Assembly: GCF_023035675.1 (NCBI RefSeq) | Contig: NZ_CP073138.1 | Location: forward strand, 1-29,738 | Direction of reading: 5' to 3' | Source: Borrelia hermsii DAH | GTDB lineage: Bacteria; Spirochaetota; Spirochaetia; Borreliales; Borreliaceae | Length of the DNA stretch: 29,738 nt | Part shown: positions 1-7,275 of the stretch, piece by piece | Layout of the letters: the number at the start of each line of letters is the position of its first letter | How positions within the stretch are numbered: position 1 is the first letter of the stretch | Notes under the pieces: model-generated | Database searches by the model: none | Told to the model about the DNA's origin: nothing | Seen by the model: only the letters and a program-made list of their open reading frames with translations | Program-made: the position numbers and the translations under genes

Positions 1-1122
1 ATGAGAAACCAACAAGCTAAAAAGCTTAAAATATATCAAAATAAACACCAGCACAAATTAATCGTTTTAATATCAACATTAAACTACATGAACTTCAAGC
101 TTAAAAAATACACTCAAAGCGACATACTTTATTACTTTAATAACAATATGAAAAGAAATGGCCAAAAGCCTACTAAACTTAAAACACTACAAAGCTACCT
201 TTATAAATTAGAAAAAGAATTTAAAGTCACAATGAATTATTACAGACATTTGGGTGTTAACATGGGAACTGAAATTTATTACAAACTTAAATACTCCAAG
301 AAAGAATGTTACCGCATAATCAATAAACTCTTTAGAGACAAAAAAGGGAAAAAATTTCAAACTCGCGTTAAAGCAGGTATTAAAAAGACTTGCATTAAAA
401 ATGGGAGTGTAGAAAAATGGGAGTGTTATTATAATAATTATAATAATAAAAAAAAGAAGAAAGACATAAAAGAAATAGAAAAATTACAAATAGAAAAGTA
501 CGCCAAGAAATGCAATTTTAGATCAAACGCCTTCTACTCTATTTTGAATTTAAAACTAGAAAAAGATGCTACAATTGAAGTACTTAAGGTACTTAAAAGG
601 ACAGAAAACTTCATTGAAAAAACTAAACACAAGAAAAAGAGCAATATTAAGTTACAAGAAAACAAACTTGCGAGTAAGAGATTAGAATTAAATAGAATAC
701 TGGATGAGACAAGGATTAACTTAGAAAATGAAGGCTATAACAGTAAACAATTAGAAGCTCAAGTACAAAAGGTATATGAGCAATATCAAAACAAACCACA
801 CTTTATCATAGAGAATAATAAGTACAATGACTTAGAAAGGATAATAGGGAAGCTTAAAAAGTCAGTTGAACGTGTTGAAATAATCATAAAAGAAGATGAG
901 AAAGAAATTAGGAATAACGTATTTAGCATACTTCTTGAACAATTAAGAAACAAGGTAGACACATCAGTTTTAGTACCAATACTGAAAGAATATTTAAACA
1001 AACAGAACAAATTGGAATATAACAAGGTATTTAATAACCATTATTACTACGAAATTTTAGAATTGGTAGAAGAACAAAAAAGCTGTTTAGAGAATACGGA
1101 GTTTAAACAAGTTGTTACTTGA
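1..1122 (+). CDS. Plasmid replication protein, Borrelia PF57/62 family
   Basis: A 373-residue, very lysine-rich protein with the N-terminus (MRNQQAKKLKIYQ...) and length typical of the Borrelia PF57/62 plasmid replication family. In cp32 and related plasmids this family is needed for autonomous replication and is thought to act as the initiator at a nearby origin. The N-terminal 120 residues are the more conserved-looking part. Residues about 145-165 are a Lys/Asn-rich low-complexity stretch, and the C-terminal half (about 190-340) looks helical and probably coiled-coil. The start is base 1; its Shine-Dalgarno AAAGGAG lies at the other end of the window (29725-29731), which makes sense only on a circle. 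It is first in the PF57-PF50-PF32-PF49 order. GC skew flips inside its 5' part, so the origin may lie within or just before it. Family assignment is strong; the initiator role comes from family knowledge. Confidence 0.9.
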   Translation: MRNQQAKKLKIYQNKHQHKLIVLISTLNYMNFKLKKYTQSDILYYFNNNMKRNGQKPTKLKTLQSYLYKLEKEFKVTMNYYRHLGVNMGTEIYYKLKYSKKECYRIINKLFRDKKGKKFQTRVKAGIKKTCIKNGSVEKWECYYNNYNNKKKKKDIKEIEKLQIEKYAKKCNFRSNAFYSILNLKLEKDATIEVLKVLKRTENFIEKTKHKKKSNIKLQENKLASKRLELNRILDETRINLENEGYNSKQLEAQVQKVYEQYQNKPHFIIENNKYNDLERIIGKLKKSVERVEIIIKEDEKEIRNNVFSILLEQLRNKVDTSVLVPILKEYLNKQNKLEYNKVFNNHYYYEILELVEEQKSCLENTEFKQVVT

Positions 1123-1131
1123 GGATTTATT

Positions 1132-1692
1132 ATGGATTGTGCATTGGAAAATGTAGAGAAGGAAAAAATAAAGTTAATACCAAAAGAAAAGAAACCTCTT
1201 TTTATCAAAATAGAGGAAGTTGAAGGTAGAAAAATATATCATACTAAAATCATGATGGATTTATACACATTCAAGACAAAAGACAATCGAAAACATAAAT
1301 TTTTTATTGCATTCAGAGGATTATTTGATCAAAACAAGATAGAATATTTTCATTTATTTTCTATAAGAGAAGGAGACAAGTTTTTAGGTATTCGTTATGG
1401 ATATAGAAAACCAATAAAAAATATTTTAACGAAGTATCAAGAAAATGGTATTACTAAGTCATATATTTTTTCAAAAGCATATTATATAGAGTTTAAATTT
1501 AAGAAAGGAAGTGTATTTTGCTATTTAAGAAGACTTGCTTATCTGCTTAGAAAAGATGTAACACATAAACAGTATTACAAAGCCTTAATTAACATGTTAA
1601 TAGAATTGGAAAAACAAGTATATGAATTTTATGGGAAGAAATTATCAGAAGGGGGGCTTATAACGAAATGGATAGAAAAAAACCTAAAATAA
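1132..1692 (+). CDS. Plasmid partition/copy-control protein, Borrelia PF50 family
   Basis: A 186-residue protein second in the partition locus, the place always held by PF50 in cp32 plasmids. It matches that family in size and in its basic, aromatic-rich style (for example FFIAFRGLFDQNKIEYFHLFS near residues 60-80, and LRRLAYLLRKDVTHKQYYK near 128-146). No enzyme motif is visible. GAGGA lies 7 bases before the ATG, and only nine bases separate it from the rep stop. Its 3' end overlaps the parA start by 25 bases, which implies translational coupling. PF50 proteins are known to contribute to plasmid maintenance with PF32 and PF49, but their biochemical role is unsettled. Confidence 0.8.
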   Translation: MDCALENVEKEKIKLIPKEKKPLFIKIEEVEGRKIYHTKIMMDLYTFKTKDNRKHKFFIAFRGLFDQNKIEYFHLFSIREGDKFLGIRYGYRKPIKNILTKYQENGITKSYIFSKAYYIEFKFKKGSVFCYLRRLAYLLRKDVTHKQYYKALINMLIELEKQVYEFYGKKLSEGGLITKWIEKNLK

Positions 1693-2447
1693 TAACGCTT
1701 GCATCGATTAAGGGTGGTGTTGGGAAAAGTACAAGTGCTATCATACTTGCAACCTTATTAGCAAAGGAGTACAAAGTGCTCTTAATAGATATGGACACAC
1801 AAGCATCGACTACTAGTTATTTTTATGAAAAAGTAACAACCCAAAGCATAGATTTAAGAAAAAAAAACATATGTGAGGTTATAAAAAATAATTTGGATAT
1901 AATTGAATCAATTGTTTATATTGGCAATAATTTAGATTTAATACCTAGTTATTTAACATTACATACTCTTAATGGAGAATTCTATTGTAGAAATAGACAT
2001 AGTTTTATTGAACTCAAGCTAAGTAGAGAGCTAAAAAAGTTGAAGACAAACTACGATTATATATTGATTGATACTAATCCAAGCTTAGATTTTACATTAA
2101 CGTGTGCTCTATGTGCCACTGATTACTTAATAGTTCCAATGACATCTGAAAAATGGACACTTGAAAGTTATGATTTGTTAGAATTTTTTATTAGAGAATT
2201 GAAGAGATTAATACCAATTTTCTTTATTATAACTAGATTTAAAAAAAATAATACTCATAAAGAGTTGTTGGAACATTTACAGTCCAGAAAAGGATTTTTG
2301 GGGCTTGTAAATGAACGAGAAGATTTGAATAGAAAAATTGCAAGGAATGATACTTTTGATTTGACTAAAGATTATATAGAAGAATATAAAAAGATATTGG
2401 ACTCTTTATTCATAAAAATAGATAAAAGTGATATTAAAAAGTTTTAG
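1668..2447 (+). CDS. ParA-type partition ATPase, Borrelia PF32 family
   Basis: A 259-residue ParA/Soj/MinD-type ATPase that drives plasmid segregation and sets incompatibility in Borrelia. The deviant Walker A motif KGGVGKST is at residues 15-22, Walker A' (LLIDMDTQAS) at about 38-47, and Walker B (YILIDTNPS) at about 130-138. The length is normal for PF32. The ATG at 1668 lies inside the PF50 gene, with a G-rich Shine-Dalgarno (GAAGGGGGG) about 9 bases before it; the N-terminus reaches the nucleotide fold at once, so no longer start is needed. The nearest relative of this protein would name the compatibility type, but that needs a database comparison. Confidence 0.95.
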   Translation: MDRKKPKIITLASIKGGVGKSTSAIILATLLAKEYKVLLIDMDTQASTTSYFYEKVTTQSIDLRKKNICEVIKNNLDIIESIVYIGNNLDLIPSYLTLHTLNGEFYCRNRHSFIELKLSRELKKLKTNYDYILIDTNPSLDFTLTCALCATDYLIVPMTSEKWTLESYDLLEFFIRELKRLIPIFFIITRFKKNNTHKELLEHLQSRKGFLGLVNEREDLNRKIARNDTFDLTKDYIEEYKKILDSLFIKIDKSDIKKF

Positions 2448-2501
2448 TTTTATTAAAAAATTCCACTACTGGAAACTTAAATAAGTTAAGGAGATTTGCA
2501 A

Positions 2502-3080
2502 ATGCAAGAAGAAAAAGATAAGAAAATATCAATTAATCCAAGAAATTTGGATAATGAGAAAAGTTCTATTTTAATGGTGGATAATAGTATTTTAGATGAA
2601 GAAAAAGAAAGATTTAATCTTTTAAAGATTAAGTTAAAGGATAATATAAAAGAAGATATTTCCAATAAAATAGAAACTATGTATATTTTGCAAGAGATAA
2701 AAGAAAAAGAATATTATAAATTAGACGGCTATAAAAATTTTGCTGAATTTTCAAAAGTATACAACTTGGCAAAATCACAAGCATATAATTATTTAAAGAT
2801 AGCATCTGCTATTCAAGATGGTATCTTAGAAGAAAAATTTTTGGTTGAGAATGGGTTTAATCAAACATTAAACTTTATTAAAACCAAAGAAAGTAAAACA
2901 ATTAAGAAATCAAGGCAAAATCCAGTAAAACCATTAAGATTTCAACTTAAAAGTCAAGAAGCCTATGATTTTTACAAGCGAAGTTCAAAGTTTACTAGTT
3001 TTATTTTAGAAGATATGTTTCTCAATGATAAAAAGTTTTTAGAGGATAAACTTTTAAAATATAAAAATACCAAAATATAA
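2502..3080 (+). CDS. Partition protein, Borrelia PF49 family (ParB-like role)
   Basis: A 192-residue protein in fourth position of the partition locus, matching PF49. Residues about 70-100 (YYKLDGYKNFAEFSKVYNLA, then KSQAYNYLKIASAI) look like a helix-turn-helix region, in keeping with a DNA-binding, ParB-like partner of PF32. I chose ATG 2502 because AAGGAG at 2488-2493 sits 8 bases before it; an in-frame TTG two codons earlier is too close to that site. It follows parA after 54 bases. A large hairpin terminator lies about 200 bases past its stop and closes the operon. Confidence 0.85.
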   Translation: MQEEKDKKISINPRNLDNEKSSILMVDNSILDEEKERFNLLKIKLKDNIKEDISNKIETMYILQEIKEKEYYKLDGYKNFAEFSKVYNLAKSQAYNYLKIASAIQDGILEEKFLVENGFNQTLNFIKTKESKTIKKSRQNPVKPLRFQLKSQEAYDFYKRSSKFTSFILEDMFLNDKKFLEDKLLKYKNTKI

Positions 3081-3388
3081 AAAATATGGATTAAATGTAT
3101 TCTTGTCTTATTTGTAATTAAATAATTTGAAAAGGAGTAATTGTTAGGATATTGATAGTACATTGAATAAATAATTGGTATTTGTCATCATAGAATTGAT
3201 ATTCTTGAGAAAGTGATGTATCTTATTATTAAGTATTGTCGTTTAGACTCTGCTTATATTTGTGAACGATATTGGAGCCATTAGAGCTTAGTTAAGGATT
3301 CTATTAAGAGTGTTTAACTAAACTCTAATTTTTTTGTTCTTTTTTGTTTTTTAACTAATAAGCAAGCAATATATTAATATTACATGTA
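3081..3388. other. Intergenic region after the partition operon
   Basis: About 390 bases separate the PF49 stop from the exonuclease start. I see no gene here: AAAAGGAG at 3130-3137 looks like a ribosome-binding site, but the TTG after it opens only four codons, so this may be the remnant of a lost reading frame. The right part holds the operon terminator, the 30-bp palindrome and the exonuclease promoter, listed separately. A partition site (parS) could lie here, but I find no clear set of short direct repeats. Confidence 0.5.
3281..3336 (+). terminator. Strong intrinsic terminator of the rep/par operon
   Basis: The arms 3281-3295 (TTAGAGCTTAGTTAA) and 3314-3328 (TTAACTAAACTCTAA) pair over 14 of 15 bases, with an 18-base loop, and run straight into seven T (3329-3335) and a further T-rich stretch. 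It separates the partition operon from the exonuclease operon. Confidence 0.85.
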
Positions 3389-3418
3389 TTTTTTTATCAA
3401 AAATTTTTGATAAAAAAA
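3389..3418. promoter_or_regulatory. 30-bp perfect palindrome, candidate operator
   Basis: TTTTTTTATCAAAAA at 3389-3403 is followed directly by its exact reverse complement at 3404-3418. The right half contains the likely -35 box (TTGATA, 3407-3412) of the exonuclease promoter, so a dimeric repressor bound here would block that promoter. With no spacer it is a poor RNA hairpin, and no T-run of the terminator kind stands apart from it, so an operator reading is preferred. Confidence 0.6.
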
Positions 3419-3434
3419 GTTTTTGTTATATTAT
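3407..3434 (+). promoter_or_regulatory. Promoter of the exonuclease/early operon
   Basis: The -35 is TTGATA (3407-3412) and the -10 is TATTAT (3429-3434) with 16 bases between them; the overlapping TGTTATATT (3424-3432) also makes an extended -10. The same layout (TTGTTA, 17 bases, TATTAT, preceded by TTTTTGT) stands in front of recT on the other strand, which supports this reading. Confidence 0.7.
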
Positions 3435-3445
3435 TATATTTATAA

Positions 3446-3470
3446 AATCACAAATGTAATAAGGAGTTTA
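3446..3470 (+). repeat. Shared leader box, copy 1 (exonuclease)
   Basis: The segment AATCACAAATGTAATAAGG followed by AGTTTA lies just before the ATG at 3474. It matches the boxes at 29509-29532 (minus, recT) and 29709-29732 (plus, rep) apart from two substitutions and one missing A. It includes the Shine-Dalgarno sequence, so it is part of the mRNA leader. Confidence 0.8.
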
Positions 3471-3473
3471 CAA

Positions 3474-4835
3474 ATGACAAATATAAAAGCAACAAAAACA
3501 AATGAGAAAATAGTAGAGGTAGGGATGGAGCAGCCAGGTTTGTATGATCAAAAAATGTTTGAAGGATTTGATTCATTTGCACATCAAAGTCAAGACCAGA
3601 TTAATAAGAGACAAAAAAGTGTAAGTAAAATAAGCAGAATAGGACGCAAGCTATCAAGAATTGGCAAAACTGAATGTTTCAAGTTTAATAGCAAAGTTGA
3701 TTTTAACATTCAAAGGAATTCATTAAAGCGTATAGGAGCAAGTGAAGTTGGGAGTATGTTTATTGGGGCTGAGAGTGTTTCAAAATTAATGCTTGATAGG
3801 GTCTTGAAATTATTAGGAAGAGAGATTTCATTTGAAGAGAACTTAAGCATGAGGAAAGGAAAGATACTTGAGAATTTAGGGTTTGATGAATTTGTACGTA
3901 TGCACTCTGATGAGATTGCTGTTTTACATAAGAATAAATATGCAAATGGGATAGATAAGTATAATTACTTCAAGAAGTTTAAGGGACGGGATAATTTGGT
4001 TGGTTCAACAATTGATGGTTGGTTTGAAAACCAAGAAGGGGAAGCAGAGCTTTTAGAAATTAAATGCAGTGATAATATTTATTTAAAGAGTGCTGTAATT
4101 GAATACAATAAGAATGGTAACTTCTTAGAAAACAAATATTTTTTCAAGTATTACGTTCAAGTGCAAATACAACTTTTATGTACAGGTTTAAGTAAGGGGA
4201 ATCTGTTTTTTCTAATAGGTAATGAAGCTATCAATTGTGTAATTGAGAGGGATGATAAGTTTATTAATGAAGTAATGTTTGATGTTTCAAGAATGGAAGC
4301 GGAAGTAAGTAGTATTTCTGAAGCTTTAAGAGCAAAGTATGATATTGAGAATATAGATTTAGATAGTTTAAGTGAACTAATTCAAGAAGGGATTGAGAGT
4401 AGTGAGATATACAAATATTTTTCAGAATCAGAGTATAAAGATGACTTTCTAGAATTTGTAAGATGTACTGACCTGGAGATTGATAAAGAGAAGGATAATC
4501 GCTTGAAAGGGTGTCTTAGTGAAATTAGTGCTTTGCAAACAGAGATAGAAGAAGCAGAAGAGATAGCTAAGAATAGACATACACAAGAGTTATATAAGAC
4601 AACAAAACCTATGAAAGATAAACTTAAATCCCGAATAGATGAAATATTTGCAGAATTTTCATTAATGGAGCATGTAAATTATTGCTTTGAAGGTAATCTA
4701 TTTTCTTTAGATACAACCAAGCGAGCTATTAAAGATAGATTCAAATCGTTAAGTGGCAATATCAGTTTTCTTGCTAGTAGTTTAGATTCAGTGCAGCAAT
4801 GGTCTGATATTGCAACTCCCATTGTAAGTGCTTAA
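3474..4835 (+). CDS. DUF244 protein, YqaJ/lambda-type exonuclease
   Basis: A 453-residue protein of the Borrelia DUF244 family. It carries the signature of YqaJ-type (lambda exonuclease fold) recombination nucleases: RIGASEVGSMF at about 87-97, the catalytic Asp in STIDGWF (D181), the E-x-K motif LLEIK (E195, K197), and a YYVQVQIQLLCTG segment (226-238) like the conserved Q-rich helix of the family. Such enzymes degrade one strand of duplex ends to feed an annealing protein; a RecT homologue is encoded at 28272-29504. Residues after about 250 form an acidic, partly coiled-coil tail. ATG 3474 is chosen because AAGGAG (3461-3466) is 7 bases before it. An in-frame TTG at 3423 would add 17 codons, but these overlap the -10 box. 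The nuclease role is inferred from the motifs. Confidence 0.85.
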   Translation: MTNIKATKTNEKIVEVGMEQPGLYDQKMFEGFDSFAHQSQDQINKRQKSVSKISRIGRKLSRIGKTECFKFNSKVDFNIQRNSLKRIGASEVGSMFIGAESVSKLMLDRVLKLLGREISFEENLSMRKGKILENLGFDEFVRMHSDEIAVLHKNKYANGIDKYNYFKKFKGRDNLVGSTIDGWFENQEGEAELLEIKCSDNIYLKSAVIEYNKNGNFLENKYFFKYYVQVQIQLLCTGLSKGNLFFLIGNEAINCVIERDDKFINEVMFDVSRMEAEVSSISEALRAKYDIENIDLDSLSELIQEGIESSEIYKYFSESEYKDDFLEFVRCTDLEIDKEKDNRLKGCLSEISALQTEIEEAEEIAKNRHTQELYKTTKPMKDKLKSRIDEIFAEFSLMEHVNYCFEGNLFSLDTTKRAIKDRFKSLSGNISFLASSLDSVQQWSDIATPIVSA

Positions 4836-4849
4836 GGTGGTGGGGGCTT

Positions 4850-5059
4850 ATGAGGATTAGCTTTATGGTAGTACTTTTACTAATGACTTATCAGGTTGTG
4901 AAGTTTTTATGTAAATTTAGCAAAAGAACTTTAGAAAAAATAATTTATGATTATTATTCAAGACAAGAATTTTTAGAGGATATGAGAAGACTTGATCATG
5001 ATTTAAGACTCATGGAAATTATGAGTAGATTAAGGGATAAGGAGAGCTCTCATGTCTGA
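4850..5059 (+). CDS. Small putative membrane protein
   Basis: A 69-residue protein with one hydrophobic N-terminal segment (FMVVLLLMTYQVVKFLC, about residues 5-21) followed by a charged helical tail (Arg/Asp/Glu-rich, about 30-66). It sits 14 bases after the exonuclease stop with GGTGG as a weak Shine-Dalgarno, and its end overlaps the ssb start by 8 bases, so it is translated in the same operon. I do not recognise a family. A single-pass membrane protein with a cytoplasmic coiled coil is the simplest reading. Confidence 0.6.
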   Translation: MRISFMVVLLLMTYQVVKFLCKFSKRTLEKIIYDYYSRQEFLEDMRRLDHDLRLMEIMSRLRDKESSHV

Positions 5060-5447
5060 TATTAATTCAGTAGTCTTATCAGGGCGTCTGACTAGAGACA
5101 GTGAAATTACTTACGTTAACAACAGCATTCCTATTTTGAAGTTTGGTTTAGCTAATAATAGGAGAATAAAAAGGAATAATGAATGGATAGATTATGCTCA
5201 ATTTTTTGATTGTGTGCTTTTTGGGAGTAGAGCAGAAAGACTAATAGCATTTCTTTTAAAGGGGAAACAAGTTGTAGTTAATGGGTCTTTAAGGTATGAG
5301 AGTTGGGATGACAAGCGCACTGGTGATAAGAGAAGCAAGAGCAGCATTTTAGTGGATGAGATTCAAATACTAAGCCCATTACCTGCTTTAAGAGCAACTA
5401 ATAAGGTTGATTCTGATGAAGGGTTTCATGAGGATATCCCTTTTTAG
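5052..5447 (+). CDS. ssb: Single-stranded DNA-binding protein
   Basis: A 131-residue SSB with the OB fold over residues 1-110: NSVVLSGRLTRDSEITYVNN at the start, then ILKFGLANNRR, AQFFDCVLFGSRAERLIAFL, KGKQVVVNGSLRYESWDD and VDEIQIL. It ends in the acidic tip EDIPF, the tail by which bacterial SSBs recruit partner proteins, so it is probably a working SSB and not a decayed copy. AAGGAG lies just before the ATG at 5052. It stands with the YqaJ-type exonuclease and together with RecT would complete a phage recombination set; it may also serve plasmid replication. Confidence 0.92.
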   Translation: MSDINSVVLSGRLTRDSEITYVNNSIPILKFGLANNRRIKRNNEWIDYAQFFDCVLFGSRAERLIAFLLKGKQVVVNGSLRYESWDDKRTGDKRSKSSILVDEIQILSPLPALRATNKVDSDEGFHEDIPF

Positions 5448-5496
5448 GAATGATATATTGCAATCAAAAATAATTGTAAGCTAAGGAGTTTTGAGT

Positions 5497-5850
5497 ATGA
5501 TCTATGCAAAAATTGAACTTGTAGAGAAGATGATGGACCAAAGAGATGAATTTGAAGAAGTTTTATTTAGCAAGGTAGTTGAGAAGGGAGCGGTAGTGCT
5601 TGTGAAACCTTACGATGAGGAATTTACTTGTTCATTAGCGAGGCATTATCTTGATATTTTTTTAAGGTTTTGCCTAAGGAATCCACATATTAAAGCTATA
5701 TGTGGAATAACTAAGATTAAGGAAAAAAGTCTTTCTGTAAATAAGCATTTCAGGTCTTCTATGTTTGTGGACCTTATGTTAATTTTTTTTGAAGATTTAT
5801 CGCTGTTTGAAGTTGAATTTCAAAGTATTAAATTTGATAGTAGAGGTTAA
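5497..5850 (+). CDS. Hypothetical early protein
   Basis: A 117-residue protein of unknown family in the exonuclease-ssb-methylase operon. It is mixed alpha/beta in look (KGAVVLVKPYDEEFTC near 34-49, then a hydrophobic FRSSMFVDLMLIFFEDLSLF stretch near 85-104) without motifs I can name. AAGGAG (5483-5488) is 8 bases before ATG 5497; a TTG two codons earlier is too close to the site. The position among DNA-metabolism genes hints at an early phage function, nothing more. Confidence 0.7.
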   Translation: MIYAKIELVEKMMDQRDEFEEVLFSKVVEKGAVVLVKPYDEEFTCSLARHYLDIFLRFCLRNPHIKAICGITKIKEKSLSVNKHFRSSMFVDLMLIFFEDLSLFEVEFQSIKFDSRG

Positions 5851-5873
5851 AGATTAAAGGTTAGAGGTTAAAG

Positions 5874-6290
5874 ATGAAAATAACGCAAAATAATCCAAAG
5901 TTAATTTTAGAAATACGTCAGTGGGGATGTTACTTTTTATGTCTTCATTATTACATAGAACAATTTAAAAAATTGCAGTTTAGTATCAATGATATTAACA
6001 ATAATTATCATAAATTTGTTGGTTTAGGATACATTAAAAGTAATTGTTATATTGTAAATCCATGCGGTATACTTCAAAATTTTGGCATTAAGACAAGTGT
6101 GCGTTGGATAAGTCATTCTTACAGATGCGCAAGTCATGAATTTGAGATAAGTGAAGTAAAAATCAAAGGTGTATCAGGATATCATTTTATAGCAACTAAC
6201 GATTCCAGAGTGCTTTATGATTCACTTATGCTTAAGGAAAGAGGAGTTGAATATCAAATTACATCAAGGAGAGTGTTTAGGAAACATTGA
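5874..6290 (+). CDS. DUF261 protein, possible papain-like cysteine hydrolase
   Basis: A 138-residue member of the Borrelia DUF261 family. The residue pattern resembles C39/papain-like cysteine hydrolases: Gln16-Trp-Gly-Cys19 at the start of a hydrophobic helix (oxyanion Gln plus nucleophile Cys), then GYHFIATND with His104 in a beta strand, then VLYDS with Asp116. The spacing and order fit that fold, so I infer a possible peptidase or amidase; the family itself is formally uncharacterised. No signal peptide is seen. The Shine-Dalgarno is unusual, within AAAGGTTAGAGGTTAAAG before ATG 5874. The stop overlaps the methylase start by four bases. If it is an enzyme it could be the missing endolysin or an anti-host factor. 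Confidence 0.75.
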   Translation: MKITQNNPKLILEIRQWGCYFLCLHYYIEQFKKLQFSINDINNNYHKFVGLGYIKSNCYIVNPCGILQNFGIKTSVRWISHSYRCASHEFEISEVKIKGVSGYHFIATNDSRVLYDSLMLKERGVEYQITSRRVFRKH

Positions 6291-7105
6291 AACTGCTAGC
6301 TAGAGAAGGAAATAAGTATCGTTATAGTAAGGGTATTATAAGTCTTTTTCCTAAGCATACTGCATATATTGAAGGATTTTTTGGAACAGGCGCAATCTTT
6401 TTTGCAAAACCATTAGCTTGTTACAATATACTCAATGATAATTCTCAGTTTATTTATAAGTTTTTTTATTATTTGCGACGCAATCCTGATGTTCTTTACA
6501 AGAAGGTAAGAGACGCAATTATTTATGACAGAATTATAAATGAAAATCAAGACAAGATAGAATATATGGTTTTAAGAAGTTTGTATTCTCTATATGGTTC
6601 ATGTAACTTAACTATGAGGTTAGATAGAAGCAATTCTAAGAGATTATTTCTGGGTATGCTTAAGACTTATAAGTCTAGAGCAAAAGAGATGCTTGATTGT
6701 GCAATATTTACTTCGCGTGATATATTTGATTTTCTGGGTGCTCTACCTAAGCGTGATAAGATTGCTTCAACATTTGTATATCTTGATCCACCATATTCAA
6801 TTTCACGTGGAAGTCTTGCTGATAATCGGGGGTGGAATTTAGATTCTCTTGAGAGGCTCATTGTAGAGATGAAGAGATATAATTGGCAATTTGCAATAAG
6901 TGAATTTGATGATTTAAGGGTTTTAGAACTTTTCTTGAAATATAATCTTAATGTTAATTATATAGCTCGTTCAACTGGCATTGCTAATACTTTTGGGCAT
7001 ACTAAACATGAAATACTTGCAACTTCATATAGAACCAGTAAATCAAGTATGAGTTGTAAAAATACTCGTTATATTCAACTTGAAATGTTTAAAGTGCAAG
7101 CGTGA
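6287..7105 (+). CDS. D12-class adenine DNA methyltransferase
   Basis: A 272-residue amino-methyltransferase of the MT-D12/Dam class, which transfers a methyl group from S-adenosylmethionine to adenine N6. Motif I (AdoMet binding) is EGFFGTGAIFF at 29-39 and the catalytic motif IV is DPPY at 167-170, preceded by TFVYL. The order I to IV with the recognition domain between them is the alpha class. The start is TTG at 6287, inside TTGA shared with the stop of the previous gene, so translation is coupled. Phage methylases of this kind often shield the genome from host restriction, a real barrier for plasmids in Borrelia. The target site cannot be read from sequence. It is the last gene of the early operon. 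Confidence 0.88.
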   Translation: MKLLAREGNKYRYSKGIISLFPKHTAYIEGFFGTGAIFFAKPLACYNILNDNSQFIYKFFYYLRRNPDVLYKKVRDAIIYDRIINENQDKIEYMVLRSLYSLYGSCNLTMRLDRSNSKRLFLGMLKTYKSRAKEMLDCAIFTSRDIFDFLGALPKRDKIASTFVYLDPPYSISRGSLADNRGWNLDSLERLIVEMKRYNWQFAISEFDDLRVLELFLKYNLNVNYIARSTGIANTFGHTKHEILATSYRTSKSSMSCKNTRYIQLEMFKVQA

Positions 7106-7129
7106 ATTTGTATTCTTAATTTGTTGTAT

Positions 7130-7172
7130 AAAAAAAGACTCTACTTCTTTAAAATTTTTAGAGTCTTTTTTT
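7130..7172. terminator. Intrinsic terminator after the methylase, works in both directions
   Basis: A perfect 14-bp stem: AAAAAAAGACTCTA (7130-7143) pairs with TAGAGTCTTTTTTT (7159-7172), with a 15-base loop. The A-run before and T-run after give a terminator on either strand. It ends the early operon 24 bases after the methylase stop. Confidence 0.9.
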
Positions 7173-7275
7173 ATTTTAAAAATGAAATATTGGTTGAAAC
7201 TTTCAGGATTTATATGTATTATACACTAAATAATTGACAAAAACTAGAGCTTAGCAAATAATTTATTGTTAGAAA
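7173..7275. other. Spacer between converging transcripts
   Basis: No gene is visible between the methylase and recombinase terminators. It contains one copy of the recurring TTAGCAAA motif (7251-7258) and a TTGACA-like string (7233-7238) on the plus strand with no convincing -10 partner. Confidence 0.4.

Noticed and set aside
3130..3154. AAAAGGAG followed by TTG as a small gene
   Set aside because: The frame stops after four codons.
3423..3473. 17-codon N-terminal extension of the exonuclease from TTG 3423
   Set aside because: It overlaps the -10 box and the Shine-Dalgarno lies directly before ATG 3474. The same 17-codon extension before recT exists only because the leaders are homologous.
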